This document shows, one piece after another, positions 45,301 through 57,944 of a stretch of 64,000 nucleotides of DNA. A program made the translations under genes and the position numbers. Positions within the stretch are counted from its first letter, which is position 1, and every line of letters begins with the position of its first letter. The notes below the pieces were generated by a model. The model made no database searches and was not told the origin of the DNA. It saw only the letters and a program-made list of their open reading frames with translations. The stretch comes from Apoda limacodes (Eukaryota > Arthropoda > Insecta > Lepidoptera > Limacodidae): assembly GCA_946406115.1 (NCBI GenBank), contig OX291557.1, positions 8,774,501 to 8,838,500 of the forward strand. Direction: 5' to 3'.

Positions 45301-45968
45301 CTTTTATTATAAAAAAACGGCCATTCCATTTAAAAACGGCCAGTAATTTTTATATGTGTGACTAATGAGGTTGACGTAACAAAAAACCATATTAGCGAAT
45401 ATTCCGATAAGGTAGATGTTATTTTGTGTTCTTTTTTATTATTTTAAATGAATAATTTATTTATTCAATGGCAGAAATTGGGGTTGACTGAATATTATCA
45501 GTGACGAATTGGATTTTAATTTATGTATAATTTATTGAAGCTGCCTTGACATTAGATATCTGGTTTAGGATAGCCCTATGGTACATGGATATATTAGAAT
45601 AAGTAATCTGATCATAAGTCAATAAAGTATCTTAAAAAAAAAAAGATAATAATTTACAATAGTTGCTAAAAGTAAGTGTTGAAAATTCTTATTGTAGTCT
45701 TCTTCTTGTAGTTTTTTACAGGCATAAATCGATTCTGAAGTAAACACTATAATATTTAAAAAAGATATTGTTCGGTTTTGATAGCAGATTAACAAAAAGA
45801 GTATGTAAGTAAATGTTGCCAACTTTGCTAGATTGAGTTAAAGTTTCTCTGCGCCTTGTTCAAGGCTTATACTTTCTCAAAATGGTTGTTAAATTACCGT
45901 CACATAATATTTTGAGGTAGATTATGTAATACATATTTATTTATGCCAATATGTTCTTAACATATTGC
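45301..45968. other. No feature supported
   Basis: AT-rich to the (GT)n microsatellite. Confidence 0.4.

Positions 45969-46014
<46 letters not shown>
45969..46014. repeat. (GT)n microsatellite
   Basis: About 23 uninterrupted GT units. Confidence 0.95.
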
Positions 46015-46016
<2 letters not shown>

Positions 46017-46031
46017 AGATAATATACTTGA

Positions 46032-46620
46032 CTAGTTTTCACCCGCAGCTTCGCCAGCACTAAATTCGGTTATCAGCGTGGGATTCTAACGGCAACACCT
46101 TGATTATTATAGTAAGAAAAAAATCTATTAGCTCTAGAAATTCGTTGATTATTATTCCTGTGAGAACTTTTGAATTTTCCAGGATAAAAATTAGGCCTAT
46201 GTGTTGAGTTAGCATAATATAAGCTAAATGCATTTGAAATTTCACACAAATCGATCTTATTGTTGCGGCGTGAAAGAGTAACTAACATAGTATAAACTCA
46301 CAGACTATCGCAAATATTATTTTAGTATGATTTTGGTACGACAGACGAGTACCTAACATAGTATGATTTTGGTACGACAGACGCAGATAAATCTATACTA
46401 ATACAAATGCAAAAATGCATGTGTTTGTTTGTCTATCCTTCATATCGCAACATACGGACCAATACATTTAGTAGAGTTAAATAAACAGAGTAGGACATAA
46501 ATACATAGGCTGCTCTTTATCAGGAAAATTCAATTCCCGCTGGAATAACTAAATAACTATAACTCATTCTACGTGGATAAATTATGGCTACGGCTAGCTT
46601 GCAATAGCAAACTTCCTTAA
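46032..46620. mobile_element. Two Helitron-like fragments facing each other
   Basis: The left copy is reversed (CTAGTTTTCACCCGCAGC, TATCAGCGTGGGATTC). The right copy, from about 46393, is in + orientation (TCTATACTAATACAAATGC). Between them TAGTATGATTTTGGTACGAC occurs twice (about 46324 and 46359). Confidence 0.5.
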
Positions 46621-49083
46621 TAGTTAGGGTTGTATTGACGACAAGGTCGCCAATTGTTGGAAATTTGAATAAGAGTGTTTTAGTTATTTTACTCAGCACA
46701 GATTTAGAATGGGTCAACCTAAGCTGATTAAGCCCGGTAGCCAAGATTTCTGATAAAGAATCATATCGCATTTTTTTTGTATAAAACTCTATAAGAAATA
46801 TCCTTAATGACTACCTCGTTCTCGACTTATAAGTAAAGAAATATTTACTTAACCATAAGTAAGACTAAAATTATACGTCCGTACGACTTCATATATAAGC
46901 TTGCGTGATGCAGACAGACAGATCAAATAAAAAAATTGGCAGCAGCGTCCCATACCGTGTCCGATTTTTGTTACATAGTAACGTATGTATTTTTTTAAAA
47001 CCGGTCAAATACTAGTTATGACACAATTTTTGATATTTGAATTTTGTAGATACGTCTGTATAAAAATAGAAGTCTTATTTTTATATATTCGGAAATAGTT
47101 TCCTTGTATTGTATAAAACTCTTTAACAAATATCTTAAAAAATTAATTCCTCGTCCGAATATGATCCACATTTGAGGTGCTAGGTAAAGACAATTTTTAA
47201 TCAACTGAGATGGACCCAATCAATATCTCTGCCAAGTAAATCCTTTCTATACCAGTTGGCGACCTCTACATACATTGTCGAGCAATACAAATCTCACGCC
47301 GACAGTATTACAAATAAAATACTTTATCAAAAATTTGTGGCAAACTTATTCAGAACACGAAAACTACTCGGACCAAGCCGGGGGCGTTTGCTAGTAGCTT
47401 ACAATATCTGATCAAGTAACATTTGCTATGTATCTAATATTCTGCATTTTGCAATAAACAAATTTAAAGCAAGCGGAGACGCTACTTGATATTGGAGTTA
47501 GTTAAGAAATTTACTTATTAATATTCGTATTAATATCATTTAAATTCATTCGCAGGTTACGAAAACCGTCAAATCACTAAGATTATTATAGGAAATTAAA
47601 CTAAAATAAAACCAGTCAAGAGCGAGTCAGGCTCGCACCATTTTTTTTGTTTTTGTTCCACAACTCTTTTTGAAATTGTCGGTTACGTATCTACAAATTA
47701 CTTAATGAAATCGAAATTTTGACATCAGCACATGTTAGCGTTGTATAAAGTAACCGCTAGGTCACTTTATACAATAATTGTTTAAGAACACAGTTCTTCG
47801 GCTGATCGTTTTTTAAGTAGATATTGAAAAGTAATCCAATCTTTGCTCTTGATTTTTTTAATGTTTTTCCGAAACTGTGACCAGTATATGCTTTTCTGTA
47901 TTATTCATGTCGATAACCTTATCCATTTTTTACCGTCCGTACGCCCTTAATTCTGTTAGTCTAAGTGATGATCATTTAAAGTTACATACATATGACCAAA
48001 TTAAACACTGAAATATTGACTGCATGTTGCAAAGTGCAAGTGCAAGTTGCTGAAATATTAATACACTTTACAGATTCGTAATTTAATATTTCATACAGGT
48101 GCAGGTAAAAACACCTCTTGCGAGAAAATAAATAGTAATGAATGTAGTAATGTATGTGTCGCAGGCAAATCGTATAATTCGCCGTTTCACAATACGCCTA
48201 GGCAGATCGTAAAGCATGGAATAGAAAATATAATATAACTGAACAGATTATTATATGAAGCTTGGCTGGAACGCTCCGCTCGCTTAGTTCGCTCCGTATC
48301 TACGTTTACAAAAGAGAAACTGAACCTAACCTAACATACATGAGTTAAACAGTGCGATTTCTGTTCCTTTCGTTTCCATACTTTACGATTTGCCTAAGCA
48401 TATTGTGAAACGGTGAATTATACGATTTGCCAGCGACATATGTTTAACATCACAATTTTTTCCCGAAAATTGGGGTAGTCAGATTGTGATCACCTAGAGA
48501 AATCTTAATGTGGATGGCGGCCTCTTTTTACTAACAAGTTCTGTCTTACGTAATAGGTTGTAAGTAAGCCCATCGCCTCAGCACTGATTCTGATAGAGAG
48601 ATTCTGGACCAAGGTGGTTTTATGTCGCATAAGTCGTAATTCAGCCAGTTTTAGAAAAACTACAAAAAGTAAAATTGGACAGGGAACAGTTTACTAAGTT
48701 TTTTTTAATTTTGCCCCTGTAAACCTCATCATGCCATCATGACTCTAATTACAGGTTTTTTTTTATAGATAAGCGTTTTTTCTGCTCTGTAATGTAATGT
48801 TATTTAAAACATATTCTTACAATGCCAGTCAGCGTTTTTTTTTTTCAAGACTTTGTACTAAAATAACCAACTCGCTGAAATAAAAATCGATTACAAAAAT
48901 TCAGAAGTTTTCGTTAAGGTAATATTTTATTCTAAATTTCGTGTGCATCTTTGACCTTCTAAAGTCTTGTAAGTAACCGGATTTCTATATTTCTAAGATA
49001 TATTCTAATAATATACAATATATATATATATATATATATAAGACCTAAAAACCCTGTATTAGAAAATAATGCAAATTTTATGT
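46621..49083. other. Old repeat pieces, no gene
   Basis: Helitron-like 3' end traces near 47365-47393 (GGGGGCGTTTGCTAG) and a GGTTCCGTACC-type end near 47605-47640. At 47569 a phase-1 frame YENRQITKIIIGN follows an acceptor-like TTCATTCGCAG, with AATAAA soon after; not called. Confidence 0.4.
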
Positions 49084-49192
49084 AAACAGATTCGATTGGT
49101 TCTTATCTTGAGGTTTGACGTTTTTGCAAGAATGTATAAAACATTCTTGCAAAAACGTCAAACCTCAAGATAAGAACCAATCGAATCTGTTT
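49084..49192. repeat. Perfect palindrome, 52-bp arms, 5-nt loop
   Basis: The left arm 49084-49135 (from AAACAGATTCGATTGG to GCAAGAATGT) is the exact reverse complement of 49141-49192. The loop is ATAAA. Pairing continues imperfectly beyond both ends in AT-rich sequence. Confidence 0.92.
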
Positions 49193-50299
49193 AAAAATAT
49201 GCTAAAATAGTGAAGTTTCGGCATCGCGATATAGAATATATATCAGTCGTATTTTTAAAGTAAATCATCTAGTATTTTTTTAAATCGGGTTGCTTATCAT
49301 TGAAATTTCTTGAAATCCGTCAACTTTTAAAATATCGATTGCACGTTAACTTCTCGCCTAGGTGGAAATCAACTGTTTTAGTCATGGAACTAGAATTGCG
49401 TAAAATTTCACTTGAATTTAACTTCGAGCGCCAAGATGTCTAAAATGAACTAGGTACGAACTCTAATTAGATTTTTTACGCACATATCTTTAACTGTTCC
49501 TTTTTTATGTTACACTTTTACTTTCTGCCAAGCGATTTTAGCCCCGCAAAGATGACAGTTAATTTTTACACTTAGATACAGCACTAAATCTCAATTGTAG
49601 TAGAGTAGGTATACTTATATAATTTTCGCGTGATTAGTAAACAAAGAGACAAGTAAATCAGAAATTATTTGATTGGGTTTGTAAACGTCGCTGCACCCAA
49701 ATCCAAGTGTTTTTTGGTCTTTTTAATTAGAATCTTGTGTTTTTTTACTATGTACAGACATATTTAAAATTACATTTTTACAATAGTGAGTAGGCATAGG
49801 AAATTACGTAAATGCTTGTTTATTCTACATCACAAGAAACCGGTTTTGGTCTCGCCAGTCAGTCAATCACGATTATCACGAGAAACGAAAAAGTCCGGAA
49901 ATCCGCTGCACGTTGACCAAGTCGTATTTGCACAATTTAATGCGGTGACTAAGTTCACATTGTTTGTGCTAGCTGACATGGTAACAATTAGGGAATGCAG
50001 GACCGGCTTATATTTTAGAACCGCGAACATTTCGGTTTTGAAGGTAGAGTGCTGGTTACCAGTTTTTAGTCAGTTACGTTACAAAAAGTGATTTTTTACT
50101 AGTATAATGAGAACTGAAAGACCGGATTCTAGAACCGGCCAAAAAACAGCTCTCAGAACCAAGTACCCGGTTTTAGATTCCCTAGTATCAATCAATCAGA
50201 TTTTAACACTCGAAATTGAAATAGAGTGCGATTTCAAAGAAATTTCCTCTCGCTAACACTTAGGTAGTAGAATGAGCTCACAGCCAAGATTTTCTCGAA
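49193..50299. other. No gene supported
   Basis: The 101-codon frame at 49786-50091 has repeated ACCGG motifs (AAACCGGTTTTGG, GACCGGCTTATATT, GACCGGATTCTAG) around it and no domain. It looks like chance within an unclassified repeat. Confidence 0.4.
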
Positions 50300-50445
50300 G
50301 GACTACAGTATGGGGTTCTTCAGGAAAGAAGTTATTAGATTTTTGAAGAGTCGGCAGCGCGTGAGTGGTACCCTAGTTGTTGCAAGCGTCTATATACTGC
50401 GGTAACCGCTTACCATCAGGCAGACCGTAAGCTAGTATTTACTAA
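50300..50445 (+). mobile_element. Jockey-like LINE 3' tail (solo)
   Basis: CTACAGTATGGGGTTCTTCA, TTAGATTTTTGAAGAGTCGG, then CCGCTTACCATCAGGCAGAC. It is an almost complete tail copy, 5' truncated. Confidence 0.72.
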
Positions 50446-50568
50446 CATAATATTTTTTATAATAATAATGTAACTATTATATTAATAATTTTATTATTAT
50501 GTTATTAAAAACACGTTTATAATATACAACTTTCATTTAATGAAATAATTACAGAAGGTATAAGTTAC

Positions 50569-50688
50569 AGTGCAACAAAGTTTTCTGACCCAGTGGTCAA
50601 AAATCGAAACTATAGTCGCCATATTAAAATAGTAAGAACTTACACAACACTAGCGACCATACACCGGGTCAGAAAAAACTGTTGCACT
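50569..50688. mobile_element. MITE with AGTGCAACAAAG inverted ends
   Basis: AGTGCAACAAAGTTTTCTGA at the left, GGTCAGAAAAAACTGTTGCA then CT at the right. Interior as in 36353-36485. Confidence 0.75.
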
Positions 50689-51599
50689 GCATTCCTGCAA
50701 CGTTTTAGTCTTTTATAAATCACACATATTTATTTTTGACAGAAAATTGCTTATTTCTAAAAAGGACAACAACGATAATATACTTACTGTTCTCTAATAT
50801 TAAATTCTCATAAAGAAAAGCCAATTTTAAAAAATTCAACGGTCACATACATACAGACAGACAGAAAGACATGAGACCGACAAAAAATAGAAAAGACTTT
50901 TGTAGTTATTTGGTATAAAAATTTATCGCCTACAAATCCATGACTAACAGATAGTTGTGGGCGAGTAAGATACGAATACTTTGCACACCTACACAATTCT
51001 ATACTATTATATAATCTGTGCCTTTACATAGTATTGCAAAAAAAATATTGGTTATGCTTTTAAAATAATATAATTAGCATGATGTCGACTAAAATCACTG
51101 TCAATATCTTTTGATTCGACACCTCATTCGACCTTTGTAATAAACGCCTGAAGGTAAGCATGAATTTGGCTCTAAATTACAGGTTTCAATGAGTTGCATC
51201 ACTATAATAAAAGTATTAGTGTGTTATATGCAAATAACATTTAAAAATCAAAAACTTTTGAAACTATATATAGCTATAAGTATATGTTAAGTAATATTAA
51301 GGTTATAATATAACCATTAATAATATTTTTTAATAAAGTACCTAATGTTTTGCACTAACGCAGTGCAAATTTTATAGGGGAAAATTATTTATTACATAAA
51401 ATCATTATATTTAATACCATTAAATCTGCTTAAGCATATTTTAAACGAAATTAAAATTAATTAACATTGTTAATATTATCAAGAAGTGTTTAGTTAAATT
51501 GCTAATTAAAGTAACTGAGGCTAATTAGCTATTATTAAATATATTATTAAACTGTGAGTAACTGTGTGTTTATACGTTTTCTTTTAAATCAAAAGAACT

Positions 51600-52116
51600 T
51601 CACGTGTACGGGTTAATTTTATCTACGACTTACATTGCTATGCGAAGAACAGTAGTCTGGGAGAAGGACCGGGATCTTCTATCGAAGTTGCCATCTTACG
51701 GAATGCCCGAGGGTTTGTGCAAATGGGTGGCTAGCTTTTTGTCCGACAGATGCATACGAGCCGAGCCATTGATAGCATGGACATTTCTGGGTAGGTGCAC
51801 CCGGATACCAGCTTGGCTTTATTGACTTGATTCAACCAAGAGTTGACACTAAACTCACAAGCCATATCGAACTCTTAAGTCTTAGAAGAGAGTTTGCCTC
51901 CCTGTGTGCGTTCTACATCTTGTACAATGGGATATGTTTTAAGGAATTATTGTTCGAAATGATGCCCACGGCTACTTTTTATCATCGCACCGCTCACTAT
52001 TGGCAGGAAATTAAACCTTACACCTTGAAACCTAAACGGTTATGTCACATGCGGTTTAAGAGAAAAGATTTTTTCTACGTTCTACTTGAAGAACCCCATA
52101 TTGTAGACTGTAAAAA

Positions 52117-52173
<57 letters not shown>

Positions 52174-52340
52174 CATAAAGAGATAAGGTTTTGTCTACCG
52201 TCTACAATATGGGGTTCTTCAAGAAAGAACTGATGAGATTTCTAAAGGGTCAGTAACTCATAAGTAATGCCCCCGGTTTTGCAAGCGTCCAAAGGATGTA
52301 GTGACCACTTTACATTTGGCGGATCGTAAGCTTGTTGAAG
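51600..52340 (+). pseudogene. Jockey-like LINE fragment with 3' tail
   Basis: The first frame (51604-51825) contains LLSKLPSYGMPEGLCKWVAS followed by FLSDRCIRA, a reverse transcriptase fingers/palm region. The second frame (51827-52090) contains REFASLCAFYILYNG and HRTAHYW, the C-terminal end of the same kind of ORF. The catalytic middle is therefore deleted. An inverted copy of the 3' tail and a TC microsatellite (52082-52226) precede the real tail (CAATATGGGGTTCTTCAAG to about 52340). Confidence 0.78.
52120..52170. repeat. (TC)n microsatellite inside a LINE inverted tail
   Basis: About 25 TC units, flanked by inverted copies of CAATATGGGGTTCTTCAAG. Confidence 0.95.
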
Positions 52341-52800
52341 AATACATAAACCTAGGGCACATAGTCCAGCATAGTTTACAGGCAGCTTTGAAAAAGAGGT
52401 TTATTGATGGATCTTCCGTCCAGTATATCTTAGTGCCTAAAGACGGAAGTCTATAACCATTGTGTGTTGCCAGTGATGACTTACGGTACAGAAACTTGGT
52501 CTATCTGTTGGTCTCTTAAAGCTGAACCTCAGGAGATGTAGAGCACTGTGCTAGGTGTTTCTATGCGTGATAAAATTTGGAATGAGAAAATTCGTCAACG
52601 AAATAAAAATACCATTTCGGACCAATGACCGAGTGACTCGAGTAGCGACTACGGATCGGAAGACGCAGCATGAGACGATCTGGTTAGAGGCAAGTCAGAG
52701 GGACTACGGCTATAGGATAGCCCTTTGTTCACCAAGGGGCGTCCTTCAGCTGACATGGCAACACCTATTTATTTATATCATGATGATGTGACTACACAAT
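52341..52800 (+). pseudogene. RTE-clade LINE fragment, multiply frameshifted
   Basis: Scattered frames read VEEYINLGHIVQ, then the CVLPVMTYGTETW block in a second frame near 52460-52500, then STVLGVSMRDKIWNEKIRQR near 52540-52600. The 3' end has GGCGTCCTTCAGCTGACATGG and an ATGATGATG tail. The order matches the RTE copy at 886-1576, but with more frame changes, so it is an older copy. It lies directly after the jockey-like tail. Confidence 0.78.
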
Positions 52801-53047
52801 TATGTCACCTGTAAATTTTAATAAAGATGTAATGGAAATGAATCTAACCAGATTCTCCAAAAATGGCTTAAATATCAACTACAACAGGTATCATGCATAA
52901 TTATTAAAAACAGCATTTTATTTTATTATTTGTTTGTCCTTCCGTCTGTTTGACGATTTTAGGATTCAACAGCCAAATATCTATCCGTTTCCGTAGCCGG
53001 TAGGATTGACAATTTTGGGGTTTGAATCGAACGCTTACATTTGGTTA

Positions 53048-53118
<71 letters not shown>

Positions 53119-54567
53119 TTGTGTGTGTGTGAGTGTTTATTATTAAAAACCTGATTTTTTTTAAGACGCGATAATATTTATTTATTAATTCTCAAATATA
53201 AAAAAATAATCTCAAGAGCTCGTGCGGTAGGTACTTGCTACTTAATTATTTTTTGTTAAAATTTTATTTTATTAGCTTGTCCTATAACATCGTTATCAAA
53301 TCTTACAACTATTTTTTACTCTCTCTTAACTTCGTACCGCCATCTTATATCTGCAATTCTGAAGGAAATACAAAATTCTGAACCATTGGGCCTGGTATGA
53401 TACCAGTATATTGGAATTAGGAAGTACTTATAGGCAGGTACACGAACGCGAAATGCCAGGTCAGCAGCTTTAGTCAGTCTTAGAGACCAAATTTTTTCAC
53501 CGTAAGTCATCACTGGGTAACTTACATAATGAAGATACTAGTGCTGAAGGAGTAGACGTAAGTAAATACGCGCATAGCTCGAAAATTTAATTTGTTACTG
53601 GTCGAGCGAAATACCGAGAGTTCTAATACGTTGCCTCATTGGACCGTCCGGCTCCGATCCGAAGGAAATTGAGGTTTTCCGTTACTCCTTCATTCATATT
53701 ACATACGTATGTAGTATAAAGTCTATGTATATTTAACTAAACTAAATTATTTTGCTATATCCAGAAACGAAAGAAGAAGAATTTTTGTTTTTTACACAAA
53801 AATATAATGCAAAGTATGATAAGTATAAATAATTTTAATTTTTCTATAAATGTTTTTTTTATTAATACTGTTCATATTTCACTTTTATTGTCTTAAGTGC
53901 ATTCTATTTTCTATATTGTTTTACATAAATATCGAATCGTATCGAAGTATTTTAGGGAGGTCTAATAAAAGGAAAATAGAACGTCAAGGATCTTTGTAAC
54001 CCACTTTTCATTTTACGTCTGAAAAGAGAAAGAAAAAAAAATTTGCGAACTAATGAGTTATTTTTTTTGGAGGTTTGGTGAGTGCATCACTAGAATTCAC
54101 AATTTACTGTTCAAGGTTTAGTTTTTTTTCATCCTGTGTCATTCGATTTCAATATTTCCTAATTATTGATGACCTCCTTGGTCTTGGTCACACCTTAGTC
54201 ATCTGCTTCACCTTCCCGCACGATATATACTTAATAATTTCTAATTAAATTCAATCTGCTCACAAAAACCTGTTCAGTCGCTGTAGTGTTTTCTTGCACA
54301 GTATACTTTGGTACAAGCGAAGGCTCAGAGGTAAAGTAAATTAAAAAAAAAAGTAAACCAACATTTCTGACATAATTACCGACTGCTTCTTTTTAGGAAT
54401 ACAGGAACATAGCGGGCATAGCGGTTTTTAAATACGTCTCCTCATTAGGAAAACCAGATCTAAGTCGTAAAACGGGTATTACAAAGAAAAGTGTAAGTAA
54501 TATAGCACCGACCGTCGACCTAACGACACGTGAAGTTTTCTGTCGATAAGTGATTTTAAGTGATAAA
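52801..54567. other. Upstream region of the micro-exon gene
   Basis: A dispersed-repeat piece (52930-53035), a compound microsatellite, then AT-rich DNA up to the start codon at 54568. The 5' untranslated exon and promoter must lie here or further upstream, but no convincing TATA/initiator pair is seen. Confidence 0.45.
53050..53132. repeat. (TC)n-(TG)n compound microsatellite
   Basis: TC units with one CACT interruption, then GT units to about 53132. Confidence 0.92.
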
Positions 54568-54676
54568 ATGTATCAATATCATCTTCTGTGTGCTGTCGTG
54601 CTGGTGATGAGTTCGATTGGTGGTACCCAAGCAGCAGGGTATCAGTCACCATTAGCGAATGTCGCTGGGAAATCAG
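54568..54676 (+). CDS. First coding exon of a secreted micro-exon protein (signal peptide)
   Basis: The exon has an ATG at 54568, 36 complete codons and one base of the next, then a GTAATT donor. The peptide starts MYQYHLLCAVVLVMSS and continues IGGTQA-AGYQSPLANVAGKS. That is a short N-region, a hydrophobic core at about residues 5-14, and a small-residue cleavage context near residue 22 or 23, so it is a classical secretory signal peptide. The mature N-terminus is rich in Gly, Ser, Ala and Asn. The bases before the ATG (GATAAA) give an A at -3, which fits insect start context. The first base of the split codon is G, and the next exon supplies GG, making glycine. No family is recognised. Candidate roles are a cuticle, silk or mucus protein or another extracellular low-complexity protein, all inference. 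The promoter was not located: a TATATA near 54226 and a TCAGT near 54275 are too far apart to call. Confidence 0.82.
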
Positions 54677-55249
54677 GTAATTGTTTTTTTTTTTTTTTAT
54701 ATGACTTGCATATGAAAACTTTTTAAAATCATTGTATTTTTTATTTATTTTTCGCAAGTGCCGGTAACTTACAATATTATAATCTACAGAAAAGGGTAAA
54801 TGATAAATTTTCAAAGCTATTAAAAATCCCTTTTTCACCTAATCTTTTAATAGGTATTATTTTATTTTTTTATTGAGTATATTCTTAATTTTAATATTTT
54901 TTTGCTTGCTTACGTTTCTTTATTATTAATCAAAAGTATTAATATTGTCTACTAAAAGATTTAATATATAAATAAATAACTTTGTTTTATAGTTTTATCA
55001 TATATATATTTTGTTTATTGTGTTTAAAAGTTGTCGGCGGTCTTTGTTATAAATGAATATTATATGTAAGTAAGAGTAGGTTTTTGAGTGAATATTTTCT
55101 TTATTTTTGACGATTTGAGTGTTTTGGAATCCTAATTGAATAAATGGTTGATTTTGATTTAAGTTTTTCATATATTTATTTTTACATCGGTCATCAACAT
55201 CTACTGCAACTTTGATCATCATATTATTATAAATAATATGACCTGTAAT

Positions 55250-55506
55250 ATAAATAAATAAATATTTTTGGACATTACACACAGCGGCGTCTAGCCCCAA
55301 AGTAAGCACAGCTTGTGTTATGGGTACTAAGACAACGGATATAAAACTATATATATGAAACTTTTTTTGTAAATACATAAATTTTATACATAAATACACC
55401 AAGACTCAATTCAAACGCAAATGTTCATCACATAAATGTTTGCCTAATGCGGGAATCGAACCAACACCCTCTGCACAGCGTTCGGCCACACTACTAACTA
55501 GTCGAT
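55250..55506 (-). mobile_element. tRNA-derived SINE (reverse)
   Basis: Reverse complement of the family: TAAATAAATA tail end at the left, CCAAAGTAAGCACAGCTTG, then GGGAATCGAACCAACACCCT (B box) and CACACTACTAACTAG (A box). It lies in intron 1 of the micro-exon gene. Confidence 0.8.
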
Positions 55507-56731
55507 AAGTAATGCATCGCTTCCATCAGTGTTGCTCACATTTTGACCCGTATTTTTAACACCACACTAGTCAACTGAGTAGGAACTACCAGACAAATGA
55601 AGTACAGTTACTAGGAGCTAGGCGGCGCGGGCGGCGTTTTCATTATCTTAAGTGTGGGATTCATTTTGTGTTCCCTTGCGAGTGTGCATATCTCAATAAG
55701 ACATACGACCGTCTTTTTCTATGGAAGCGTGACTTATACATAACTTTTTTTTCTTATCCCTTTTTAAATAAATAACAAATTAGCGATTAGATTAAGAAAT
55801 TCAAAATATTTAGCAAATACATTTTTTTTTAATTTACATATAAAAAAAATAGCTAGGTATCTATATTATATTTTTTTGGCGAAGCATTCCGAAGGTAAAA
55901 GCAATTTTTTTAAGTTTTACCTTACTTTCATTTCACCAAGAGGTAAATAAAATTGACTACCAATGTGCTCATCTCATTTGAATTTTAGTCACATTCGACT
56001 TGTGAGAATAAGCAAAGAAAATTCCATGACGGAATCACTTGCAGAATTAAATAATTTACAATCTTGACGGGTGATAATGGTCAAGTTACAAAATGTCTTT
56101 GACCTTCGCCTTCTTCTTAAGTTCGGTTAATTACGACCTTAGAAATTCGACTTTTAACGGTTTTAATGATATTATTGGAGCAATCGACTAATTATTTAAA
56201 TTTATTAGTGTTCCGTATTAAATACATAGTTTTGAAATAACCTCGGTTTCTGTTTTTTTTCTCACAGGCTGTTTAATAGAACCGATTCGGTTTTCAGTGG
56301 TTTGTAACTTATTTATTGGAAGGACTGAAGTCTCATTTGGCTGGTTATAGGGGGTTGTAGAATTTAAATGAAACTTGGGTGTGTTTCGCGAACAGGACAG
56401 AAAGGACACAAAAAAGAGAGAGAGAGAAAGAGAAAAAGAAAGAACAACCGAGAGTAACCGCTTACATGTTTGATTAATACACAGGTTTTTACTCTTTTTA
56501 TTAACAAAAAACAAATTAAAATAAATGAAGTGGACATCTCAAAAGTACTTTTTTTATAAAAATAACATTAGTTATGGTGGCAAAACTTTCCATTCCATTA
56601 AAATTGGAATATTTACGATGATTTTTTACCAACAACTTGTTTATGTGATTAAAACAGCCTTTTAACTGAAGCAATATTAAAGTGATTTTGTACGGAACCT
56701 AAAGTGCAACTTAAACATAATTAAGTAATTT

Positions 56732-57100
56732 GACTCACTCGCAGCCTAGTTGGTAGTGCGGCTGACTGTTGTGCGGAGGGTGTGGGTTCAGTTCCCGCAC
56801 TGAGCAAACAATAATGTGATAATCATTTGTGTTTTTCTTGAGTCTGGGCCCATTTATGTATGATTTACAAAAAAAAAACAAAAAGTAATATATATGAATT
56901 TGTTGATAGAATCAGGCCTTACTTTGCGGAAATTCATAACGTGAGTGCTACTAAATTGATTTCAGCGGATTTGCAAGGTAATAATATTTTATCATAATAT
57001 GTATGTATATCCATTGTCTGCGTATCCATAACAGAAAACATTCCTTACTTTGGGGCCTGAAGGCGCTGTGTGTAATGTCCAAAAATATTTATTTATTTAA
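56732..57100 (+). mobile_element. tRNA-derived SINE with about 100-bp insertion
   Basis: The head (CGCAGCCTAGTTGGTAGTGC, GTGGGTTCAGTTCCC) and body (CTTTGGGGCCTGAAGGCGCT, ATTTATTTATTTAA) match the family. About 100 bp between 56905 and 57005 has no counterpart in the other copies; it includes CAGGCCTTACTTTGCGG. Confidence 0.78.
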
Positions 57101-57944
57101 TTAACGACCGTGGAAGACATCCCAGTCACCTAATGACAAATAAGCACTTGCTTCACATAATTTTTGCCGCAGGCTTAAACGTTTTCGTGTGCATTTCATT
57201 GTTGTTACTAATAACTTCTTCGACTTAAATATGGTATGTACATTAAGTAACATCTTTAACCTTTAAGAATAATGGTAACTTACACAAGTTTCTTAGCGAC
57301 GTTAAGTAATGAATGAAGTTGAGACGAATATTCTCTCATGTGAATTTTATAGACTTAAGTTAGGGCGTTTAGATGAACCTGGTGAAGGGATAAAGGTATC
57401 GTCATGAAACTTGACATGAAAAAAAAGCCAATTTAAGTGCAATATACATATATTACTAAGACCTTGATATAGAGAAGTCTAGGCTTATATATCTGCACCG
57501 GGAAAATAATATTCCCTATATATATTCCGTATTTCCTTTTAAGGGGAAATATCAGGCTGCTATTCCCCATATAAACGTATTCCCCTGTTTCCTTCCTGGA
57601 TTTTGGCATAAGACCTATAATTTTTTTTAAATATAAAAAAAAAATTTTTTTTTATAAAGTCACTGTTTCTGTATGTTTTGCTTTGAAAATGGTCTTCGGG
57701 TAAGAAACTGGGGTCTTGCAAACGTCTAAAAAATGCATTTTTGTTATGACATTTTCATTATTTTTCTGTACGAATTTGTAAAATTGCCATCCCTACATGG
57801 AAATAAAAAGGAGAAGTCCAATCCGTAATATCATGAACTTTGGTAAGATTGTGACAATCAAAATCTTATTACCATTTTGATACCTTAGAATATTACCTCC
57901 GTATATATGGCTAATGTATTAAAGCAAGTAACAAAGCAAAGCAA

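Noticed and set aside
47569..47612. Terminal exon candidate YENRQITKIIIGN with AATAAA
   Set aside because: Too short, AT-driven, and it runs straight into a dispersed repeat.
49786..50091. 101-codon + strand frame
   Set aside because: No domain or splice context, and repeated ACCGG motifs around it suggest repeat DNA.
54998..55402. 134-codon minus-strand frame
   Set aside because: Much of it is translated SINE sequence (the TLGLDAAVCNVQKY part is the SINE body); the rest is AT-rich.
56270..56360. Very strong acceptor TTTTTTTTCTCACAG with a 28-codon open frame in intron 1
   Set aside because: No donor in a phase that fits the micro-exons, and its residues do not resemble them. It could only be an alternative last exon, for which I see no support.
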